The notes under the pieces are model-generated. The model saw only the letters and a program-made list of their open reading frames with translations. It was not told the origin of the DNA and did not search any database. Shown piece after piece: positions 35,464 to 47,786 of a stretch of 56,236 nucleotides of DNA (within the stretch, counting starts at the first letter, position 1; every line of letters begins with the position of its first letter). Origin of the DNA: Vagococcus fluvialis bH819 (GTDB lineage Bacteria; Bacillota; Bacilli; Lactobacillales; Vagococcaceae); assembly GCF_900163795.1 (NCBI RefSeq), contig NZ_FWFD01000004.1, forward strand, positions 1 through 56,236, given 5' to 3'. The position numbers and the translations under genes are program-made.

Positions 35464-35829
35464 TTATTTTTTCTTACCAGCGATAGAACGAGCTGGTCCT
35501 TTTCTTGTGCGTGCATTATTTTTCGTGTTTTGTCCACGAGTTGGTAATCCACGACGATGACGCATACCTCTGTATGAACCAATTTCCATTAAGCGTTTGA
35601 TGTTTAAGTTTACTTCACGACGTAAGTCACCTTCAACTTTTAATTTATCAATCGCTGCACGAATTGAATCTGTTTGTTCGTTAGTTAAATCGCGTACACG
35701 GATTTCTTCAGAAACTCCTGCTTCAGCTAAAACTTGTTGAGAAGTTTTCTTTCCAATTCCGAAAATATAAGTAAGCGAAATAACAACACGTTTATCACGA
35801 GGAATATCTACACCTGCAATACGAGCCAT
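35464..35829 (-). CDS. rpsM: 30S ribosomal protein S13
   Basis: 121 residues starting [20 protein letters not shown], with the [20 protein letters not shown] tail that contacts P-site tRNA. AAAGGAGG precedes the ATG. Confidence 0.98.
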   Translation of the reverse strand: MARIAGVDIPRDKRVVISLTYIFGIGKKTSQQVLAEAGVSEEIRVRDLTNEQTDSIRAAIDKLKVEGDLRREVNLNIKRLMEIGSYRGMRHRRGLPTRGQNTKNNARTRKGPARSIAGKKK

Positions 35830-35846
35830 TATACGTTAACCTCCTT

Positions 35847-36211
<365 letters not shown>

Positions 36212-36416
36212 AACTAGTACCTCCTTATACATTGTTTGCATCTGACATATACGACAAATTGACAAAAATAGAATTCAACCTATTTCTTTCCAACTTTTGT
36301 ATTATAGCATAACTCTATTACAAAATAAAGTTGAGAGGAAAAAAAATCCCTGATTCAACTTATAAAGCAAGAAAAAGGCCTGATTCTCAAAGAATAATAG
36401 ATAGCTAGATAAATGA

Positions 36417-37082
<666 letters not shown>

Positions 37083-37127
37083 TTAAGTTCGAGAAAAGTG
37101 CTGAGGAATATCCTCAACACACCACTC

Positions 37128-38426
37128 TTACTCTCTGATAAAACCAGTATATTGACGTTTTAATAATAATCCTTCAAGCTGTTTGTTAGTTTCAAGAGCC
37201 ACACTAATAACAATCAATAAACTTGTCCCACCCAATCCGATAGATTGAGGTAGGTTCCAAACGTTTTGAGCAATAATAGGTAAAATTGCTACTAACCCTA
37301 AGAACAATGAACCAACTGTACTCAGTCTCATTAAAAGACTTGAGATAAATTGCTCAGTTGCCTTACCAGGTCGTACACTTGGAATATAACTTCCTTGCTT
37401 TTGCAAATTCTCAGCTACTTTTTCAGGATTAACCTGAACAAATGCATAGAAGAATGTAAAAGCAATAATCAGTACTGTATATATTATTCCACCAGGAATA
37501 GTTGAATAGTTAAATATTTGTTCTAGTACTTTAAACCAGGCTTCTCCACCATGGCTTGTTTTAAATGCAGTTAATATTGTCGAAGGTGTTGCGATGAAAG
37601 AACTTGCAAAGATGACAGGAATAACGCCTGCTGCATTTACTTTTAATGGTAAATAACTACTTTGTGGTGCTCCAGCAACACGTTTTGTATATTGAATTGG
37701 AATTTTTCTTTCAGCTTGTTGTACATACGTTACCATAGTAACAATTAACAACACGGCTACAATTAAAATTGCTATAAAAATGAATGAACGAGTCAATTCA
37801 GATTGATCAATATTGACAAAATAAGCTTCATATATTTCTTTAATACTGCTAGGTAGTTTCGCAATGATACCAGCAAAGATAATCATTGAAACACCATTAC
37901 CAATACCTTTTTCAGATATCTGTTCACCCATCCACGTTACTAACATCGTACCAGCAGTTAAAATAATACCGATACTAATATAAGTCATTGGATTAGGTTC
38001 TTTTACAAGACCTGCATTTGTATAGAAGTTAAAACCTGCTGTAATCGCAATGGATTGTACAAACCCTAACACTAATGTTAAGTAACGAGTCGCTTGGTTC
38101 AACTTACGTCGACCAACTTCCCCTTGTTTTGCCCACTCTACAAATTTTGGAACGATATCCATTTGAAGTAATTGGATGATGATTGAAGCAGTGATATATG
38201 GTGAAACCCCCATTGCGAACAATGAGAATCTTTCCATAGCATTACCACTAACTTGATTAAACATTGCCACTAATGCTAAGTCGTTAAGTTCTAGCAACGC
38301 TTTAGCATCAACGCCTGGAACAGTAATATGGGCCCCAACTCTAAACGCGAAGAGAATGAATAGCGTGAAAAATATCTTACTACGGATACTCTTCACTTTA
38401 AACGAATCCTTCAACAGTTTAAACAT
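37128..38426 (-). CDS. secY: Protein translocase subunit SecY
   Basis: 432 residues with ten membrane segments and the conserved PYITASIIIQLLQMDIVPKF and cytoplasmic loop regions. It forms the Sec channel with SecE and SecG. Its start overlaps the rplO stop by one base (TAATG), so translation is coupled. Confidence 0.98.
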   Translation of the reverse strand: MFKLLKDSFKVKSIRSKIFFTLFILFAFRVGAHITVPGVDAKALLELNDLALVAMFNQVSGNAMERFSLFAMGVSPYITASIIIQLLQMDIVPKFVEWAKQGEVGRRKLNQATRYLTLVLGFVQSIAITAGFNFYTNAGLVKEPNPMTYISIGIILTAGTMLVTWMGEQISEKGIGNGVSMIIFAGIIAKLPSSIKEIYEAYFVNIDQSELTRSFIFIAILIVAVLLIVTMVTYVQQAERKIPIQYTKRVAGAPQSSYLPLKVNAAGVIPVIFASSFIATPSTILTAFKTSHGGEAWFKVLEQIFNYSTIPGGIIYTVLIIAFTFFYAFVQVNPEKVAENLQKQGSYIPSVRPGKATEQFISSLLMRLSTVGSLFLGLVAILPIIAQNVWNLPQSIGLGGTSLLIVISVALETNKQLEGLLLKRQYTGFIRE

Positions 38427-38866
38427 TAGATCACCTCTATTGAGCCACCAGCTGCTTCAATAGCAGTTTGTGCAGATTTTGAGAATTTAGCAGCTTTCAC
38501 TGTTAATTTTTTAGTTAACTCGCCGTTTCCTAAAATTTTAATTCCCGATTTAGCATCTTTCACGATTCCTGCTTCGATTAAAGTAGTAGGTGTTACTTCG
38601 GTACCATCTTCAAATCGGTTTAATACGTCTAAATTGACGATTGCAAAATCTTTACGATTGATGTTTGTAAAGCCACGTTTTGGTAAACGCATGAATAATG
38701 GTGTTTGACCACCTTCAAATCCTAAACGTACGCCACCACCTGAACGTGATTTTTGACCTTTTTGTCCACGACCTGATGTTTTACCGTTACCAGATGATGA
38801 TCCACGTCCAACGCGATTGCGTACGTGTCTTGATCCTTCTGCCGGATGTAATTCATGAAGTTTCAT
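38426..38866 (-). CDS. rplO: 50S ribosomal protein L15
   Basis: 146 residues, starting [20 protein letters not shown], with the glycine-rich [19 protein letters not shown] region. Standard length, between rpmD and secY. Confidence 0.98.
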   Translation of the reverse strand: MKLHELHPAEGSRHVRNRVGRGSSSGNGKTSGRGQKGQKSRSGGGVRLGFEGGQTPLFMRLPKRGFTNINRKDFAIVNLDVLNRFEDGTEVTPTTLIEAGIVKDAKSGIKILGNGELTKKLTVKAAKFSKSAQTAIEAAGGSIEVI

Positions 38867-38908
38867 TAACTCGGCACCTCCTTAAACTAGTTTTGAAAAT
38901 ATCTTTAA

Positions 38909-39088
38909 TTAAATTTCTTCTACGTCCACTAAATGTGAAACAGTGTTAACCATACCTTTGATGGCTTCGTTATTAGGTTTAACTACAGTTGCGTGCATTT
39001 TGTTTAAACCTAAAGCTTTAACTGTGTCACGTTGGTTTTGAGGACGTCCAATGATACTACGTTTTAAAGTAATTTTTAATTCACTCAT
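38909..39088 (-). CDS. rpmD: 50S ribosomal protein L30
   Basis: 59 residues ([20 protein letters not shown] ... [10 protein letters not shown]), the standard short bacterial L30. Its start follows rpsE closely, with the GGGG ribosome binding site. It is too short to be listed by many ORF tools but is certain by content and order. Confidence 0.97.
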   Translation of the reverse strand: MSELKITLKRSIIGRPQNQRDTVKALGLNKMHATVVKPNNEAIKGMVNTVSHLVDVEEI

Positions 39089-39099
39089 TTTTGGTCCCC

Positions 39100-39600
39100 T
39101 TATCCGATTAATTTATCAACAGAAATGCCTCTAAGTTCAGCAACATCTTCTGCTTTTTTTAATCTATTTAATCCTTCAACAGTTGCGCGAACAACGTTTA
39201 CAGGTGTGTTTGATCCTAATGATTTACTTGTGATATCAGAGATACCTGCTAACTCAAGTACGGCACGAACTGGTCCACCAGCGGCAACTCCAGAACCGGC
39301 TACTGCAGGCTTCATTAAAATGCGGCCACCACAGAAAGATCCGATAACTTCGTGAGGAATTGTTGAACCCACCATTGGTACTTCGATTACATTCTTTTTA
39401 GCGTCTTCAACGGCTTTACGGATTGCTTCTGGAACTTCTTGTGCTTTACCAGTACCAAATCCTACATGTCCGTTTCTGTCACCAACTACTACTAAAGCAG
39501 CAAAACGTAGACGACGTCCACCTTTAACAACTTTAGAAACGCGGTTAATTGCCACAACGCGATCTTCTAAATCAAATTGTCTAGCATCAATATTAGTCAT
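39100..39600 (-). CDS. rpsE: 30S ribosomal protein S5
   Basis: 166 residues with the N-terminal double-stranded-RNA-binding region ([20 protein letters not shown]) and the C-terminal [19 protein letters not shown]. It shapes the mRNA entry and decoding accuracy. Standard order between rplR and rpmD. Confidence 0.98.
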   Translation of the reverse strand: MTNIDARQFDLEDRVVAINRVSKVVKGGRRLRFAALVVVGDRNGHVGFGTGKAQEVPEAIRKAVEDAKKNVIEVPMVGSTIPHEVIGSFCGGRILMKPAVAGSGVAAGGPVRAVLELAGISDITSKSLGSNTPVNVVRATVEGLNRLKKAEDVAELRGISVDKLIG

Positions 39601-39620
39601 GAATGGTATTCCTCCTTTTT

Positions 39621-39977
39621 CTAAAATTCTAATCCATTTTCACGTGCTGCTTCAGCTAATGCAGCTACACGTCCATGGTAAAGGTATCCACCACGGTCAA
39701 AAACTACTACTTTAATACCTTTTTCTGTTGCTTTAGTAGCAATTGCTGCACCAACAGCTTTTGCTGATTCTGTTTTATTGTCTCCTGCGATATCTTTATC
39801 AACAGTAGAGGCACTTGCAAGTGTCACACCCGCTACGTCATCAATTAATTGAGCGTAGATGTTTTTGTTAGAACGAAAAACGTTCAAGCGTGGGCACTCT
39901 GCAGTACCAGAGATTTTACTACGCACACGAGCATGTCTCTTTTGGCGAGTTTTATTTTTATCTGGTTTTGTAATCAC
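39621..39977 (-). CDS. rplR: 50S ribosomal protein L18
   Basis: 118 residues from a GTG codon at 39977 ([20 protein letters not shown]), the usual start in enterococci, behind GAGGTG. A GTG at 39986 in the same frame would add three residues. It binds 5S rRNA, ending in the conserved [17 protein letters not shown]. Confidence 0.95.
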   Translation of the reverse strand: MITKPDKNKTRQKRHARVRSKISGTAECPRLNVFRSNKNIYAQLIDDVAGVTLASASTVDKDIAGDNKTESAKAVGAAIATKATEKGIKVVVFDRGGYLYHGRVAALAEAARENGLEF

Positions 39978-40005
39978 ACTTGTCACCTCGAATTTTTTTT
40001 ATTTA

Positions 40006-40542
40006 CTATTTACCTGTTTTACCTTCTTTACGTCTTACGTGTTCGCCAACATAGCGAATTCCTTTGCCTTTATATGGCTCTGGTGGACGTGTTCCACGAA
40101 TATTAGCTGCTAATTCTCCAACAACTTCTTTGTTAGATCCTTTAACAATAATAGATGTGTTTGAAGGAACTTCTATTTCGATACCTTCGATAGCTTCGAA
40201 TTCAACTGGATGTGAATATCCAACGCTTAATACAAGTTTTTTACCTTGTAATTGAGCACGGTAACCAACCCCGATTAATTCTAAAGCTTTTGAAAAGCCT
40301 TCGTTAACTCCAACAACCATGTTGTTTAAGTTAGCGCGCATAGTACCATGTAATGCTTTGTTTTGTTTATCATCGTTAGGACGTGTTAAAGTAACAACGC
40401 CTTCTTCAATGCTTAAAGTAATATTTGGTGAAAACTCACGAGTTAATTCACCTTTAGGTCCTTTAACAGTTACAGTCGTTCCGTTTTGCGTTACAGTTAC
40501 ACCTGCAGGAACAACGACTGGTTTATTTCCAATACGACTCAT
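40006..40542 (-). CDS. rplF: 50S ribosomal protein L6
   Basis: 178 residues with two repeated folds and the conserved C-terminal region [20 protein letters not shown]. It starts [18 protein letters not shown]. Standard place after rpsH. Confidence 0.98.
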   Translation of the reverse strand: MSRIGNKPVVVPAGVTVTQNGTTVTVKGPKGELTREFSPNITLSIEEGVVTLTRPNDDKQNKALHGTMRANLNNMVVGVNEGFSKALELIGVGYRAQLQGKKLVLSVGYSHPVEFEAIEGIEIEVPSNTSIIVKGSNKEVVGELAANIRGTRPPEPYKGKGIRYVGEHVRRKEGKTGK

Positions 40543-40571
40543 TCTAGGACACCTCCTTCTTCAAATATTTT

Positions 40572-40970
40572 TTACCAAACGTATGCTAATACTTCTCCAC
40601 CGATGTTACGTTCTCTTGCTTCTTTATCAGTAACAATACCTTCTGAAGTTGAGATAATTGCGATACCTAAACCATTTAATACTTTAGGTACTTCATTTGC
40701 TTTTACATAAGCACGTAAACCTGGTTTTGAGATACGTTTTAAGTTAGTAATAACGCGTTCGTCGTTTTTACCATATTTTAAGAAAACACGGATGATGCCT
40801 TGTTTGTCATCTTCGATGAATTCTACGTCACGCACAAAACCTTCACGTTGTAAGATTTTTGCGACTTCAAGTTTGATAGTTGATGCAGGCAATTCTAATG
40901 ATTCGTGTTTTACCATGTTGGCATTACGAATGCGTGTTAGAAAATCTGCAATTGGATCTGTCATCACCAT
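40572..40970 (-). CDS. rpsH: 30S ribosomal protein S8
   Basis: 132 residues, starting [19 protein letters not shown] behind GGAGG, and ending with the conserved [20 protein letters not shown]. It binds the central 16S domain and in other bacteria represses the spc operon. Confidence 0.97.
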   Translation of the reverse strand: MVMTDPIADFLTRIRNANMVKHESLELPASTIKLEVAKILQREGFVRDVEFIEDDKQGIIRVFLKYGKNDERVITNLKRISKPGLRAYVKANEVPKVLNGLGIAIISTSEGIVTDKEARERNIGGEVLAYVW

Positions 40971-41004
40971 TGATTATTTACCTCCTTTTAGCGGTTTACT
41001 TTTT

Positions 41005-41190
41005 TTACCAGCTTGCTTTCTTCACGCCGGGAATTTGTCCTTTATAGGCAAGTTCACGGAAGCAAATACGACAAAGTTTAAATTTACGATATACTGAATG
41101 TGGACGTCCACAACGTTCACAACGTGTGTACTCCTGTACTGCAAATTTTGCAGGACGTTTATTCTTAGCGATCATTGATTTTTTAGCCAC
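41005..41190 (-). CDS. rpsN: 30S ribosomal protein S14, zinc-binding short form
   Basis: 61 residues, the zinc form (C+), with C-x2-C in CERCGRPHS and C-x2-C in CRICFREL. It is typical of the spc-operon copy in Firmicutes; a zinc-free paralogue may exist elsewhere. Confidence 0.97.
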   Translation of the reverse strand: MAKKSMIAKNKRPAKFAVQEYTRCERCGRPHSVYRKFKLCRICFRELAYKGQIPGVKKASW

Positions 41191-41208
41191 GTAGTTCGCC
41201 TCCTTAAA

Positions 41209-41748
41209 TTATTTTTGGAATGGCATTCCAAGTTGAGTTAATAACTCACGACCTTCTTCGTCACTGTTAGCAGTTGTAACAATAACAATGTCCATTCCTC
41301 GAACTTTATCTACTAAATCGTAGTCAACTTCAGGGAAGATTAATTGTTCTTTAACACCTAAAGTATAGTTTCCACGACCGTCGAATGATTTATTACTAAT
41401 ACCATGGAAGTCACGTACACGAGGTAAAGAGACAGATACTAATTTATCTAAAAATTCGTACATTCTTTCTCCACGTAAAGTTACTTTACAACCGATTGGC
41501 ATACCTTCACGTAAACGGAAACCTGCGATAGATTTCTTAGCTTTTGTGATAATTGGTTTTTGTCCTGAGATTAAAGCTAATTCTTCAACAGCTTTATCTA
41601 GGTTTTTAGTATTTGAAACAGCATCACCCACACCCATGTTGATAACAATTTTATCAACTTTCGGTGTTTGCATTACTGATGAGTAGTTAAATTTTTCCAT
41701 CAATGAAGGTGTTACTTCACTAACATACTTTGTTTTTAAGCGGTTCAT
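41209..41748 (-). CDS. rplE: 50S ribosomal protein L5
   Basis: 179 residues, starting [20 protein letters not shown], with the conserved [11 protein letters not shown] and [13 protein letters not shown]. It binds 5S rRNA and the P-site tRNA. Confidence 0.98.
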   Translation of the reverse strand: MNRLKTKYVSEVTPSLMEKFNYSSVMQTPKVDKIVINMGVGDAVSNTKNLDKAVEELALISGQKPIITKAKKSIAGFRLREGMPIGCKVTLRGERMYEFLDKLVSVSLPRVRDFHGISNKSFDGRGNYTLGVKEQLIFPEVDYDLVDKVRGMDIVIVTTANSDEEGRELLTQLGMPFQK

Positions 41749-41774
41749 CTAGATTTGTCCTCCTTCCTCACGAA

Positions 41775-42086
41775 TTATTTGTCTAAAACTTCGCCAGTTT
41801 TCTTAGAAATACGTACTTTTTTACCATCTATTACTTTGTATCCTACACGTGTTGGCTCTCCGTTTGACGGATCAATCACCATTACATTAGAAACGTGAAT
41901 AGATGCTTCCATTTCGATAATTCCTCCTTGAGGAGCTGATGCGCTAGGTTTTTGGTGTTTTTTCATAACGTTAACACCTTCAACGATGACGCGATCTTTT
42001 TTCGGAAATGATTGAAGAACGATTCCCTCTTTGCTTTTATCTTTACCTGAAATAACTTTTACTTTATCGCCTTTTTTAACGAACAT
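41775..42086 (-). CDS. rplX: 50S ribosomal protein L24
   Basis: 103 residues from ATG 42086 ([20 protein letters not shown]), the conserved KOW-domain start. The frame extends to GTG 42098, but GGAG lies at the place of that GTG. It is an assembly initiator near the peptide exit. Confidence 0.95.
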   Translation of the reverse strand: MFVKKGDKVKVISGKDKSKEGIVLQSFPKKDRVIVEGVNVMKKHQKPSASAPQGGIIEMEASIHVSNVMVIDPSNGEPTRVGYKVIDGKKVRISKKTGEVLDK

Positions 42087-42121
42087 CTTGTTTCGCACCT
42101 CCTTTAAACAATGAGTTTATA

Positions 42122-42505
<384 letters not shown>

Positions 42506-42538
42506 TCAAACTTTCTAACTTTTATAGGAAAATTCGAA

Positions 42539-42805
42539 TTAAATAATTACGGCTTCTTCCACCACTTCTAATAAACGGAAGCGTTTCTTCGCAGATAATG
42601 GACGAGTTTCCATAATTTTAACGATGTCTCCCATTTTTGCTACGTTGTTCTCATCGTGTGCGTAATATTTTTTAGAATATTTAACACGTTTACCATAAAT
42701 CTTGTGAGTTTTTTTAGTTTCTACAACAACAACGATAGTTTTATCCATTTTGTCTGAAACCACACGTCCAGTGTAAACTTTACGTTCATTTCTCTCTTGA
42801 GTCAT
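42539..42805 (-). CDS. rpsQ: 30S ribosomal protein S17
   Basis: 88 residues with [20 protein letters not shown] and the [19 protein letters not shown] block typical of S17. An OB fold binding 16S rRNA helices 7 and 11. Confidence 0.98.
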   Translation of the reverse strand: MTQERNERKVYTGRVVSDKMDKTIVVVVETKKTHKIYGKRVKYSKKYYAHDENNVAKMGDIVKIMETRPLSAKKRFRLLEVVEEAVII

Positions 42806-42828
42806 CTATAAATGGCCTCCTTCCACTA

Positions 42829-43020
42829 TTACTTAGCTGTTTCTTCACGCAAAACTGTTTTAATGCGTGCAATCGATTTACGAACTTCAGAAACTCGCGC
42901 TGTATTTTCTAATTGACCTGTAGCTAATTGGAATCTTAAGTTAAATAATTCTTCTTTAAATTCTTTTTCTTTAGCGATCATTTCGGTAGTGGTTAATTCT
43001 CTGATATCTTTAACCTTCAT
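42829..43020 (-). CDS. rpmC: 50S ribosomal protein L29
   Basis: 63 residues from ATG 43020 ([20 protein letters not shown]), the family-standard start behind GGTGG; the frame is open 8 codons further. It overlaps the end of rplP by 11 bp. It is part of the trigger-factor docking site with L23. Confidence 0.95.
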   Translation of the reverse strand: MKVKDIRELTTTEMIAKEKEFKEELFNLRFQLATGQLENTARVSEVRKSIARIKTVLREETAK

Positions 43021-43444
43021 TCGATTCACCACCCATTTCTTCACGTTTTACAATTTTTGTTTTTAAAGGTAATTTGTGAGAAGCAAGTCTTAAGGCTTCA
43101 CGAGCTACATCCTCAGGAACACCTGCAACTTCAAATATGATTTTTCCACGTTTAACAGGAGAAACCCAACCTTCTGGAGCACCTTTACCTGAACCCATAC
43201 GAACACCAATTGCTTTAGATGTGTATGATTTATGAGGGAAAATTTTAATCCATACTTTCCCACCACGTTTCATGTAACGGGTCATTGCAATACGAGATGC
43301 TTCTATTTGACGGTTAGTGATCCAATGAGATTCTACAGCTTGTAAGCCGAATTCTCCAAAAGATACTTCTTTACCACCTTTAGCTTCACCACGCATTTTA
43401 CCTCTAAATTCACGACGGTGTTTCACGCGTTTAGGTACTAACAT
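43010..43444 (-). CDS. rplP: 50S ribosomal protein L16
   Basis: 144 residues, starting [19 protein letters not shown]. It contains the [20 protein letters not shown] and [16 protein letters not shown] regions around the peptidyl-transferase-proximal site. It overlaps rpmC. Confidence 0.98.
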   Translation of the reverse strand: MLVPKRVKHRREFRGKMRGEAKGGKEVSFGEFGLQAVESHWITNRQIEASRIAMTRYMKRGGKVWIKIFPHKSYTSKAIGVRMGSGKGAPEGWVSPVKRGKIIFEVAGVPEDVAREALRLASHKLPLKTKIVKREEMGGESNEG

Positions 43445-43446
43445 GA

Positions 43447-44103
43447 TTATTTCCCTCCTTTCTCAGTGTTTTTCTTTTCTGGAAGAATTTCTCCACGATA
43501 AATCCACACTTTAACTCCTAGTTTTCCGTATGTTGTGTCTGCTTCTTCCCAAGCGTAATCAATGTCTGCTCTTAAAGTATGTAAAGGAACAGTTCCTTCA
43601 GAATAACCTTCAGAACGAGCCATATCAGCACCATTTAAACGACCTGAAACTTGAGTTTTAATACCCTTAGCTCCAGCTCTCATAGTACGTTGGATAGCTT
43701 GTTTTTGTGCACGACGGAATGCAACACGGTTTTCTAATTGACGTGCAATTCCTTCACCCACTAATTTTGCATCTAAATCTGGTTTTTTGATTTCAACAAT
43801 ATTAATGTGAACTCTTTTTCCAGTAATTTTGTTTAATTCTTTTCTTAAAGCTTCAACTTCAGATCCGCCTTTACCGATTACCATACCTGGTTTAGCAGTA
43901 TGAATTGAAACGTTCACGCGGTTTGCAGCACGTTCAGTTTCAATGGTAGAAACAGAAGCATCAGCCAATCTAGTCGCGATAAACTTACGTATGTTTAAAT
44001 CTTCATGTAGGTATTCAGCATATTCTTTTTCTGCATACCATTTAGCGTTCCAGTCACGAATGACTCCGACACGCATTCCAATTGGATGTACTTTTTGTCC
44101 CAC
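43447..44103 (-). CDS. rpsC: 30S ribosomal protein S3
   Basis: 218 residues with the KH domain [18 protein letters not shown] and the C-terminal [13 protein letters not shown] region. It forms the mRNA entry channel. GAGGGAC precedes the ATG. Confidence 0.98.
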   Translation of the reverse strand: MGQKVHPIGMRVGVIRDWNAKWYAEKEYAEYLHEDLNIRKFIATRLADASVSTIETERAANRVNVSIHTAKPGMVIGKGGSEVEALRKELNKITGKRVHINIVEIKKPDLDAKLVGEGIARQLENRVAFRRAQKQAIQRTMRAGAKGIKTQVSGRLNGADMARSEGYSEGTVPLHTLRADIDYAWEEADTTYGKLGVKVWIYRGEILPEKKNTEKGGK

Positions 44104-44118
44104 TAGTTGTCCCTCCTC

Positions 44119-44466
44119 TTATTTTTCTGATACTACTACTGTTAAATGACTTGTACGTTTGTTGATTGGTGATGCAGATCCTTTTGCACGTGGACGGAAA
44201 CGTTTCATTGTTGGTCCTTCGTTAACAAAAGCTTCTGATACAAATAAATCTTCAACATCTAAGTCAAAATTATTTTCTGCATTTGCAATTGCTGACATGA
44301 GTACTTTTTCAATAACTCCTGCCGCTTTGTTAGGTGAGAATTTCAAGATTGAAATAGCTTCTCCTACGCTTTTACCTCTAATTAAGTCAATCACTAATCT
44401 TGATTTACGAGGTGAAACGCGAACTGTTTTAGCAGTTGCTTTCGCTGAAGTAATTCTTTCTGACAT
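44119..44466 (-). CDS. rplV: 50S ribosomal protein L22
   Basis: 115 residues with the beta-hairpin tip region that reaches the exit tunnel ([20 protein letters not shown]). The length and sequence are standard. Between rpsS and rpsC. Confidence 0.98.
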   Translation of the reverse strand: MSERITSAKATAKTVRVSPRKSRLVIDLIRGKSVGEAISILKFSPNKAAGVIEKVLMSAIANAENNFDLDVEDLFVSEAFVNEGPTMKRFRPRAKGSASPINKRTSHLTVVVSEK

Positions 44467-44485
44467 GTTCGTTGCCTCCCTCTAA

Positions 44486-44764
44486 TTAGCGTTTTGTTTT
44501 CTTATCGTCATTCACGTGACCACGATAAGTTCTTGTTGGTGCGAATTCACCTAATTTGTGTCCTACCATATCTTCTTGGATATAAACAGGAACATGTTTC
44601 CTTCCATCATATACTGCGATGGTATATCCTATAAAGTTAGGGAAAATTGTTGAACGTCGAGACCATGTTTTGATAACTTTTTTCTTTGAAAGATCTTTTT
44701 GAGCTTCCACTTTTTTCATTAAGTGTTCATCTACAAAAGGTCCTTTTTTTAAGCTGCGACCCAT
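44486..44764 (-). CDS. rpsS: 30S ribosomal protein S19
   Basis: 92 residues, starting [20 protein letters not shown], with [12 protein letters not shown] and [17 protein letters not shown] head protein partnered with S13. Confidence 0.98.
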   Translation of the reverse strand: MGRSLKKGPFVDEHLMKKVEAQKDLSKKKVIKTWSRRSTIFPNFIGYTIAVYDGRKHVPVYIQEDMVGHKLGEFAPTRTYRGHVNDDKKTKR

Positions 44765-44809
44765 GGTGAACCTCCTCTCAAGATTTCAAACTCCGTTAAG
44801 AGTTTATAA

Positions 44810-45643
44810 TTATTTAGTTTTACGACGACGAACGATAAGTTTGTCTGATTTTGCTTTTTTGTTACGTGTTTTGTATCCAAGTGTTGGTTTGCCCCAAGGA
44901 CTCATTGGTGATGGACGTCCAATTGGTGCTTTACCTTCACCACCACCGTGTGGGTGATCGTTAGGGTTCATTACGCTACCACGTACTGTCGGACGTTTAC
45001 CCATCCAACGACTACGGCCAGCTTTACCAATGTTAATTAATTCATGTTGTTCATTACCAACAGTACCGATTGTTGCACGACAAGTTCCTAAAATCATGCG
45101 AACTTCTCCTGAGTTTAAACGAACTAACATGTATTTGCCTTCTTTACCAAGTACTTGTGCACTTGTACCAGCAGAACGAATTAATTGTCCACCTTTACCA
45201 GGTTTTAATTCGATGTTATGAATAACTGTACCTACTGGAATATTGTTTAATGGTAATGAATTACCAGTTTTAATATCAGCATTAACACCTGATTCAATTC
45301 TATCACCTACATTAAGACCTTTTGGTGCTAAGATGTAAGCTTTAACTCCATCAGTATAATGAATCAATGCAATATTTGCAGATCTATTTGGATCGTATTC
45401 TACAGTTTTTACAACACCGACTACATTATCTTTATTACGTTTAAAATCGATTACACGATATTGGCGCTTGTGTCCACCCGCTTGATGACGAACAGTAATT
45501 TTACCTTGGTTGTTACGTCCAGCGTTCTTTTTAAGTGGTTGTAACAAAGTTTTTTCTGGTGTAGATGTTGTTATTTCAGCAAAATCTGAACCAGTCATGT
45601 TACGACGGCCATTTGTGGTAGGTTTATACTTTCTAATGCCCAC
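44810..45643 (-). CDS. rplB: 50S ribosomal protein L2
   Basis: 277 residues from GTG 45643 ([16 protein letters not shown]), behind GGAGG; the frame opens nine codons earlier without homology. It has the conserved [20 protein letters not shown] near the C-terminus, needed for peptidyl transferase activity. Confidence 0.97.
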   Translation of the reverse strand: MGIRKYKPTTNGRRNMTGSDFAEITTSTPEKTLLQPLKKNAGRNNQGKITVRHQAGGHKRQYRVIDFKRNKDNVVGVVKTVEYDPNRSANIALIHYTDGVKAYILAPKGLNVGDRIESGVNADIKTGNSLPLNNIPVGTVIHNIELKPGKGGQLIRSAGTSAQVLGKEGKYMLVRLNSGEVRMILGTCRATIGTVGNEQHELINIGKAGRSRWMGKRPTVRGSVMNPNDHPHGGGEGKAPIGRPSPMSPWGKPTLGYKTRNKKAKSDKLIVRRRKTK

Positions 45644-45676
45644 GTGATTCCCTCCTACTTTATATGACACATTTTA

Positions 45677-45964
45677 TTATTCAGCGTCAAAAATTTGAAT
45701 GTCTTTTGATTCTTCAGTTAATTGTACGATAGCTTTACGACGTTTTTTAGTGTATCCAGCGTATTTACCCATTCTTTTGAATTTTGGTTTTACGTTCATG
45801 ATATTCACTTTTTTAACTTTAACGCCGAAAACAGATTCTACGGCTTGCTTAACTAATGTTTTATTGGCTCTTGTGTCCACTTCAAACGTGTATTTTTTTT
45901 CGTCCATTGCTGCCACAGACATTTCTGTGATAACTGGGCGTTTGATTACATCGATTAATTCCAT
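45677..45964 (-). CDS. rplW: 50S ribosomal protein L23
   Basis: 95 residues, starting [17 protein letters not shown], standard. It lines the tunnel exit and docks trigger factor and SRP. Its start overlaps the rplD stop by one base (TAATG). Confidence 0.98.
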   Translation of the reverse strand: MELIDVIKRPVITEMSVAAMDEKKYTFEVDTRANKTLVKQAVESVFGVKVKKVNIMNVKPKFKRMGKYAGYTKKRRKAIVQLTEESKDIQIFDAE

Positions 45965-46587
45965 TATGCAAGTACCTCCTCTACATGAGTCAGAGCTGCT
46001 TTAGTAATTAACATTTTGTCTGCTGCTACTACATCAAGAACACTTACGTTATCAGATTCAACGATTGAAACGTTAGGTAAGTTACGTCCTGATAAAGCTG
46101 CAAAATCATTGCCACTTTCTAAAACAACTAATACTTTTGTATCTACACTCAAGTTAGTTAAAACTTGTTTAAATTCTTTTGTTTTTGGAGCGTCGAAAGA
46201 TAATCCTTCAACAACAACTAGTTTGTTCTCAGCAACTTTTTCAGATAAAACTGATTTAATTGCTAAGCGACGAACTTTTTTAGGTAATTTATAGCTGTAT
46301 GAACGTGGTGTTGGTCCGAAGACAATACCACCTCCACGCCATTGTGGTGAACGAATTGATCCTTGACGCGCACGACCAGTTCCTTTTTGACGCCATGGTT
46401 TACGACCACCACCGCGTACTGCACTACGATTTTTAACAGCGTGTGTTCCTTGTCTTAATGAAGCACGTTGCATGATGATTGCATCATAGACAACATTTTC
46501 GTTTGGCTCAATACCAAAAATAGCTTCGTTTAAAGTAACTTCGCCATTTTGAGTTCCATCTTGTTTAAATAATGCTACAGATGTCAT
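45964..46587 (-). CDS. rplD: 50S ribosomal protein L4
   Basis: 207 residues with the tunnel loop region [20 protein letters not shown] and the [20 protein letters not shown] stretch. In enterobacteria L4 controls the S10 operon; whether it does here is unknown. Confidence 0.98.
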   Translation of the reverse strand: MTSVALFKQDGTQNGEVTLNEAIFGIEPNENVVYDAIIMQRASLRQGTHAVKNRSAVRGGGRKPWRQKGTGRARQGSIRSPQWRGGGIVFGPTPRSYSYKLPKKVRRLAIKSVLSEKVAENKLVVVEGLSFDAPKTKEFKQVLTNLSVDTKVLVVLESGNDFAALSGRNLPNVSIVESDNVSVLDVVAADKMLITKAALTHVEEVLA

Positions 46588-46609
46588 TCTTTAGTTCCTC
46601 CTCTCGCAA

Positions 46610-47245
46610 TTATTTAGCAGCCTTAACTGCTGTTTTGATTTCAACTAATGATTTTTTAACGCCAGGTACATTACCTTTAATTAAAATAACATTTTTATCA
46701 GTATCAACTCTTACGATTTCTAAGTTTTGAATCGTTACACGATCTCCACCCATACGTCCTGCAAGTTTTTTACCTTTAAATACACGTGATGGATCTGATG
46801 CAGCACCCATTGACCCAGGGCGACGGTGGTAACGTGAACCATGTGACATAGGTCCGCGTGATTGTCCGTGACGTTTGATAACGCCTTGGAAACCATGTCC
46901 TTTAGTCGTTCCTGTAACATCAACGATATCTCCTACTTGAAATACATCAACTTTAATTTCTTGTCCTACTTTGTAATCTCCAAGCTCAACATCATTGAAT
47001 TCTTTAATGAAGCGCTTAGGAGCAGTATTTGCTTTTGCAACATGACCTTTAGCAGGTTTGTTTGATAAAACTTCACGTTTATCTTGGAAGCCAACTTGAA
47101 TAGCTTCGTAACCATCAGTTGCCATTGTTTTTAATTGTAAAATAACGTTTGGAGTTGCTTCAACAACAGTAACTGGGATTAATTCACCATTTTCAGTAAA
47201 GACTTGTGTCATTCCTACTTTTTTTCCTAAGATTCCTTTAGTCAT
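46610..47245 (-). CDS. rplC: 50S ribosomal protein L3
   Basis: 211 residues, starting [20 protein letters not shown], with the W-finger region [20 protein letters not shown] reaching the peptidyl-transferase centre. GGAGGTG precedes the ATG. Confidence 0.98.
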   Translation of the reverse strand: MTKGILGKKVGMTQVFTENGELIPVTVVEATPNVILQLKTMATDGYEAIQVGFQDKREVLSNKPAKGHVAKANTAPKRFIKEFNDVELGDYKVGQEIKVDVFQVGDIVDVTGTTKGHGFQGVIKRHGQSRGPMSHGSRYHRRPGSMGAASDPSRVFKGKKLAGRMGGDRVTIQNLEIVRVDTDKNVILIKGNVPGVKKSLVEIKTAVKAAK

Positions 47246-47266
47246 GAGTACACCTCCATGAATTTA

Positions 47267-47575
47267 TTATAATTTAATTTCAATATTTACACCGCTTGGT
47301 AAGTCTAGCTTCATTAAAGCATCAACTGTCTTAGGTGTTGGACTCACGATGTCAATTAAACGTTTGTGAGTACGCATTTCGAATTGCTCGCGTGAATCTT
47401 TGTATTTATGAGTCGCACGGATAACTGTATAAACTGAACGGTCAGTTGGTAATGGAATTGGTCCAGAAACTTCTGCCCCTGTTCTTTTTGCTGTTTCTAC
47501 AATTTTCTCTGCAGATTGATCTAATACACGATGTTCATACGCTTTTAAGCGGATACGAATTTTTTGTTTTGCCAT
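47267..47575 (-). CDS. rpsJ: 30S ribosomal protein S10
   Basis: 102 residues from ATG 47575 ([20 protein letters not shown]) behind GAAGGAGGG. The open frame continues 31 codons upstream through the structured leader, without homology. It is also NusE, a transcription antitermination partner. First gene of the S10 operon. Confidence 0.97.
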   Translation of the reverse strand: MAKQKIRIRLKAYEHRVLDQSAEKIVETAKRTGAEVSGPIPLPTDRSVYTVIRATHKYKDSREQFEMRTHKRLIDIVSPTPKTVDALMKLDLPSGVNIEIKL

Positions 47576-47733
47576 TATATTCCCTCCTTCGTCTATTTTT
47601 TGTAAGTAGACTAGCTCCACGAAAATCTCCAACTCGCCACCATGGCAATGCTCCCTGGCGTGTCGCAACCTCTCGCTTCAAAGCCGTGGTATTCATCAAT
47701 AGATACCGACATACTTTTTTTTATTTCAGCACT
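47576..47733 (-). ncRNA. Structured rpsJ (S10 operon) leader
   Basis: About 158 bases separate the predicted transcription start from the S10 start codon. The leader holds a hairpin (GGTAT with ATACC, near 47690) and a G-rich block reading GCGAGAGGTTGCGACACGCC and GCCATGGTGGCGAG, which looks much more GC-rich and structured than the surroundings. A conserved ribosomal leader is likely; I cannot name the family with certainty. Confidence 0.5.
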
Positions 47734-47739
47734 TTTAAA

Positions 47740-47768
47740 AGTATACTAAAAAAAAAGCCTGATGACAA
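47740..47768 (-). promoter_or_regulatory. Promoter of the S10 operon, overlapping a terminator
   Basis: The -35 box TTGTCA (47763-47768) and -10 box TATACT (47740-47745) are 17 bases apart on the minus strand. The -35 box and spacer are the loop, 3' arm and U run of the terminator of the gene before it. Confidence 0.65.
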
Positions 47769-47778
47769 GCTTTTTTTT
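47746..47778 (-). terminator. Terminator before rpsJ
   Basis: AAAAAAAGCTTG pairs loosely with the GCTTTTTTTTT side (stem AAAAAAAGC/GCTTTTTTT, loop about 9) and ends in nine U residues. It terminates the 47787-48512 gene. Confidence 0.65.
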
Positions 47779-47786
47779 AACTTTTT

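Noticed and set aside
39849-40113. Plus-strand frames of about 85 codons opposite rplR and rplF
   Set aside because: They are antisense shadows of ribosomal protein genes with unlikely composition and no start signals.
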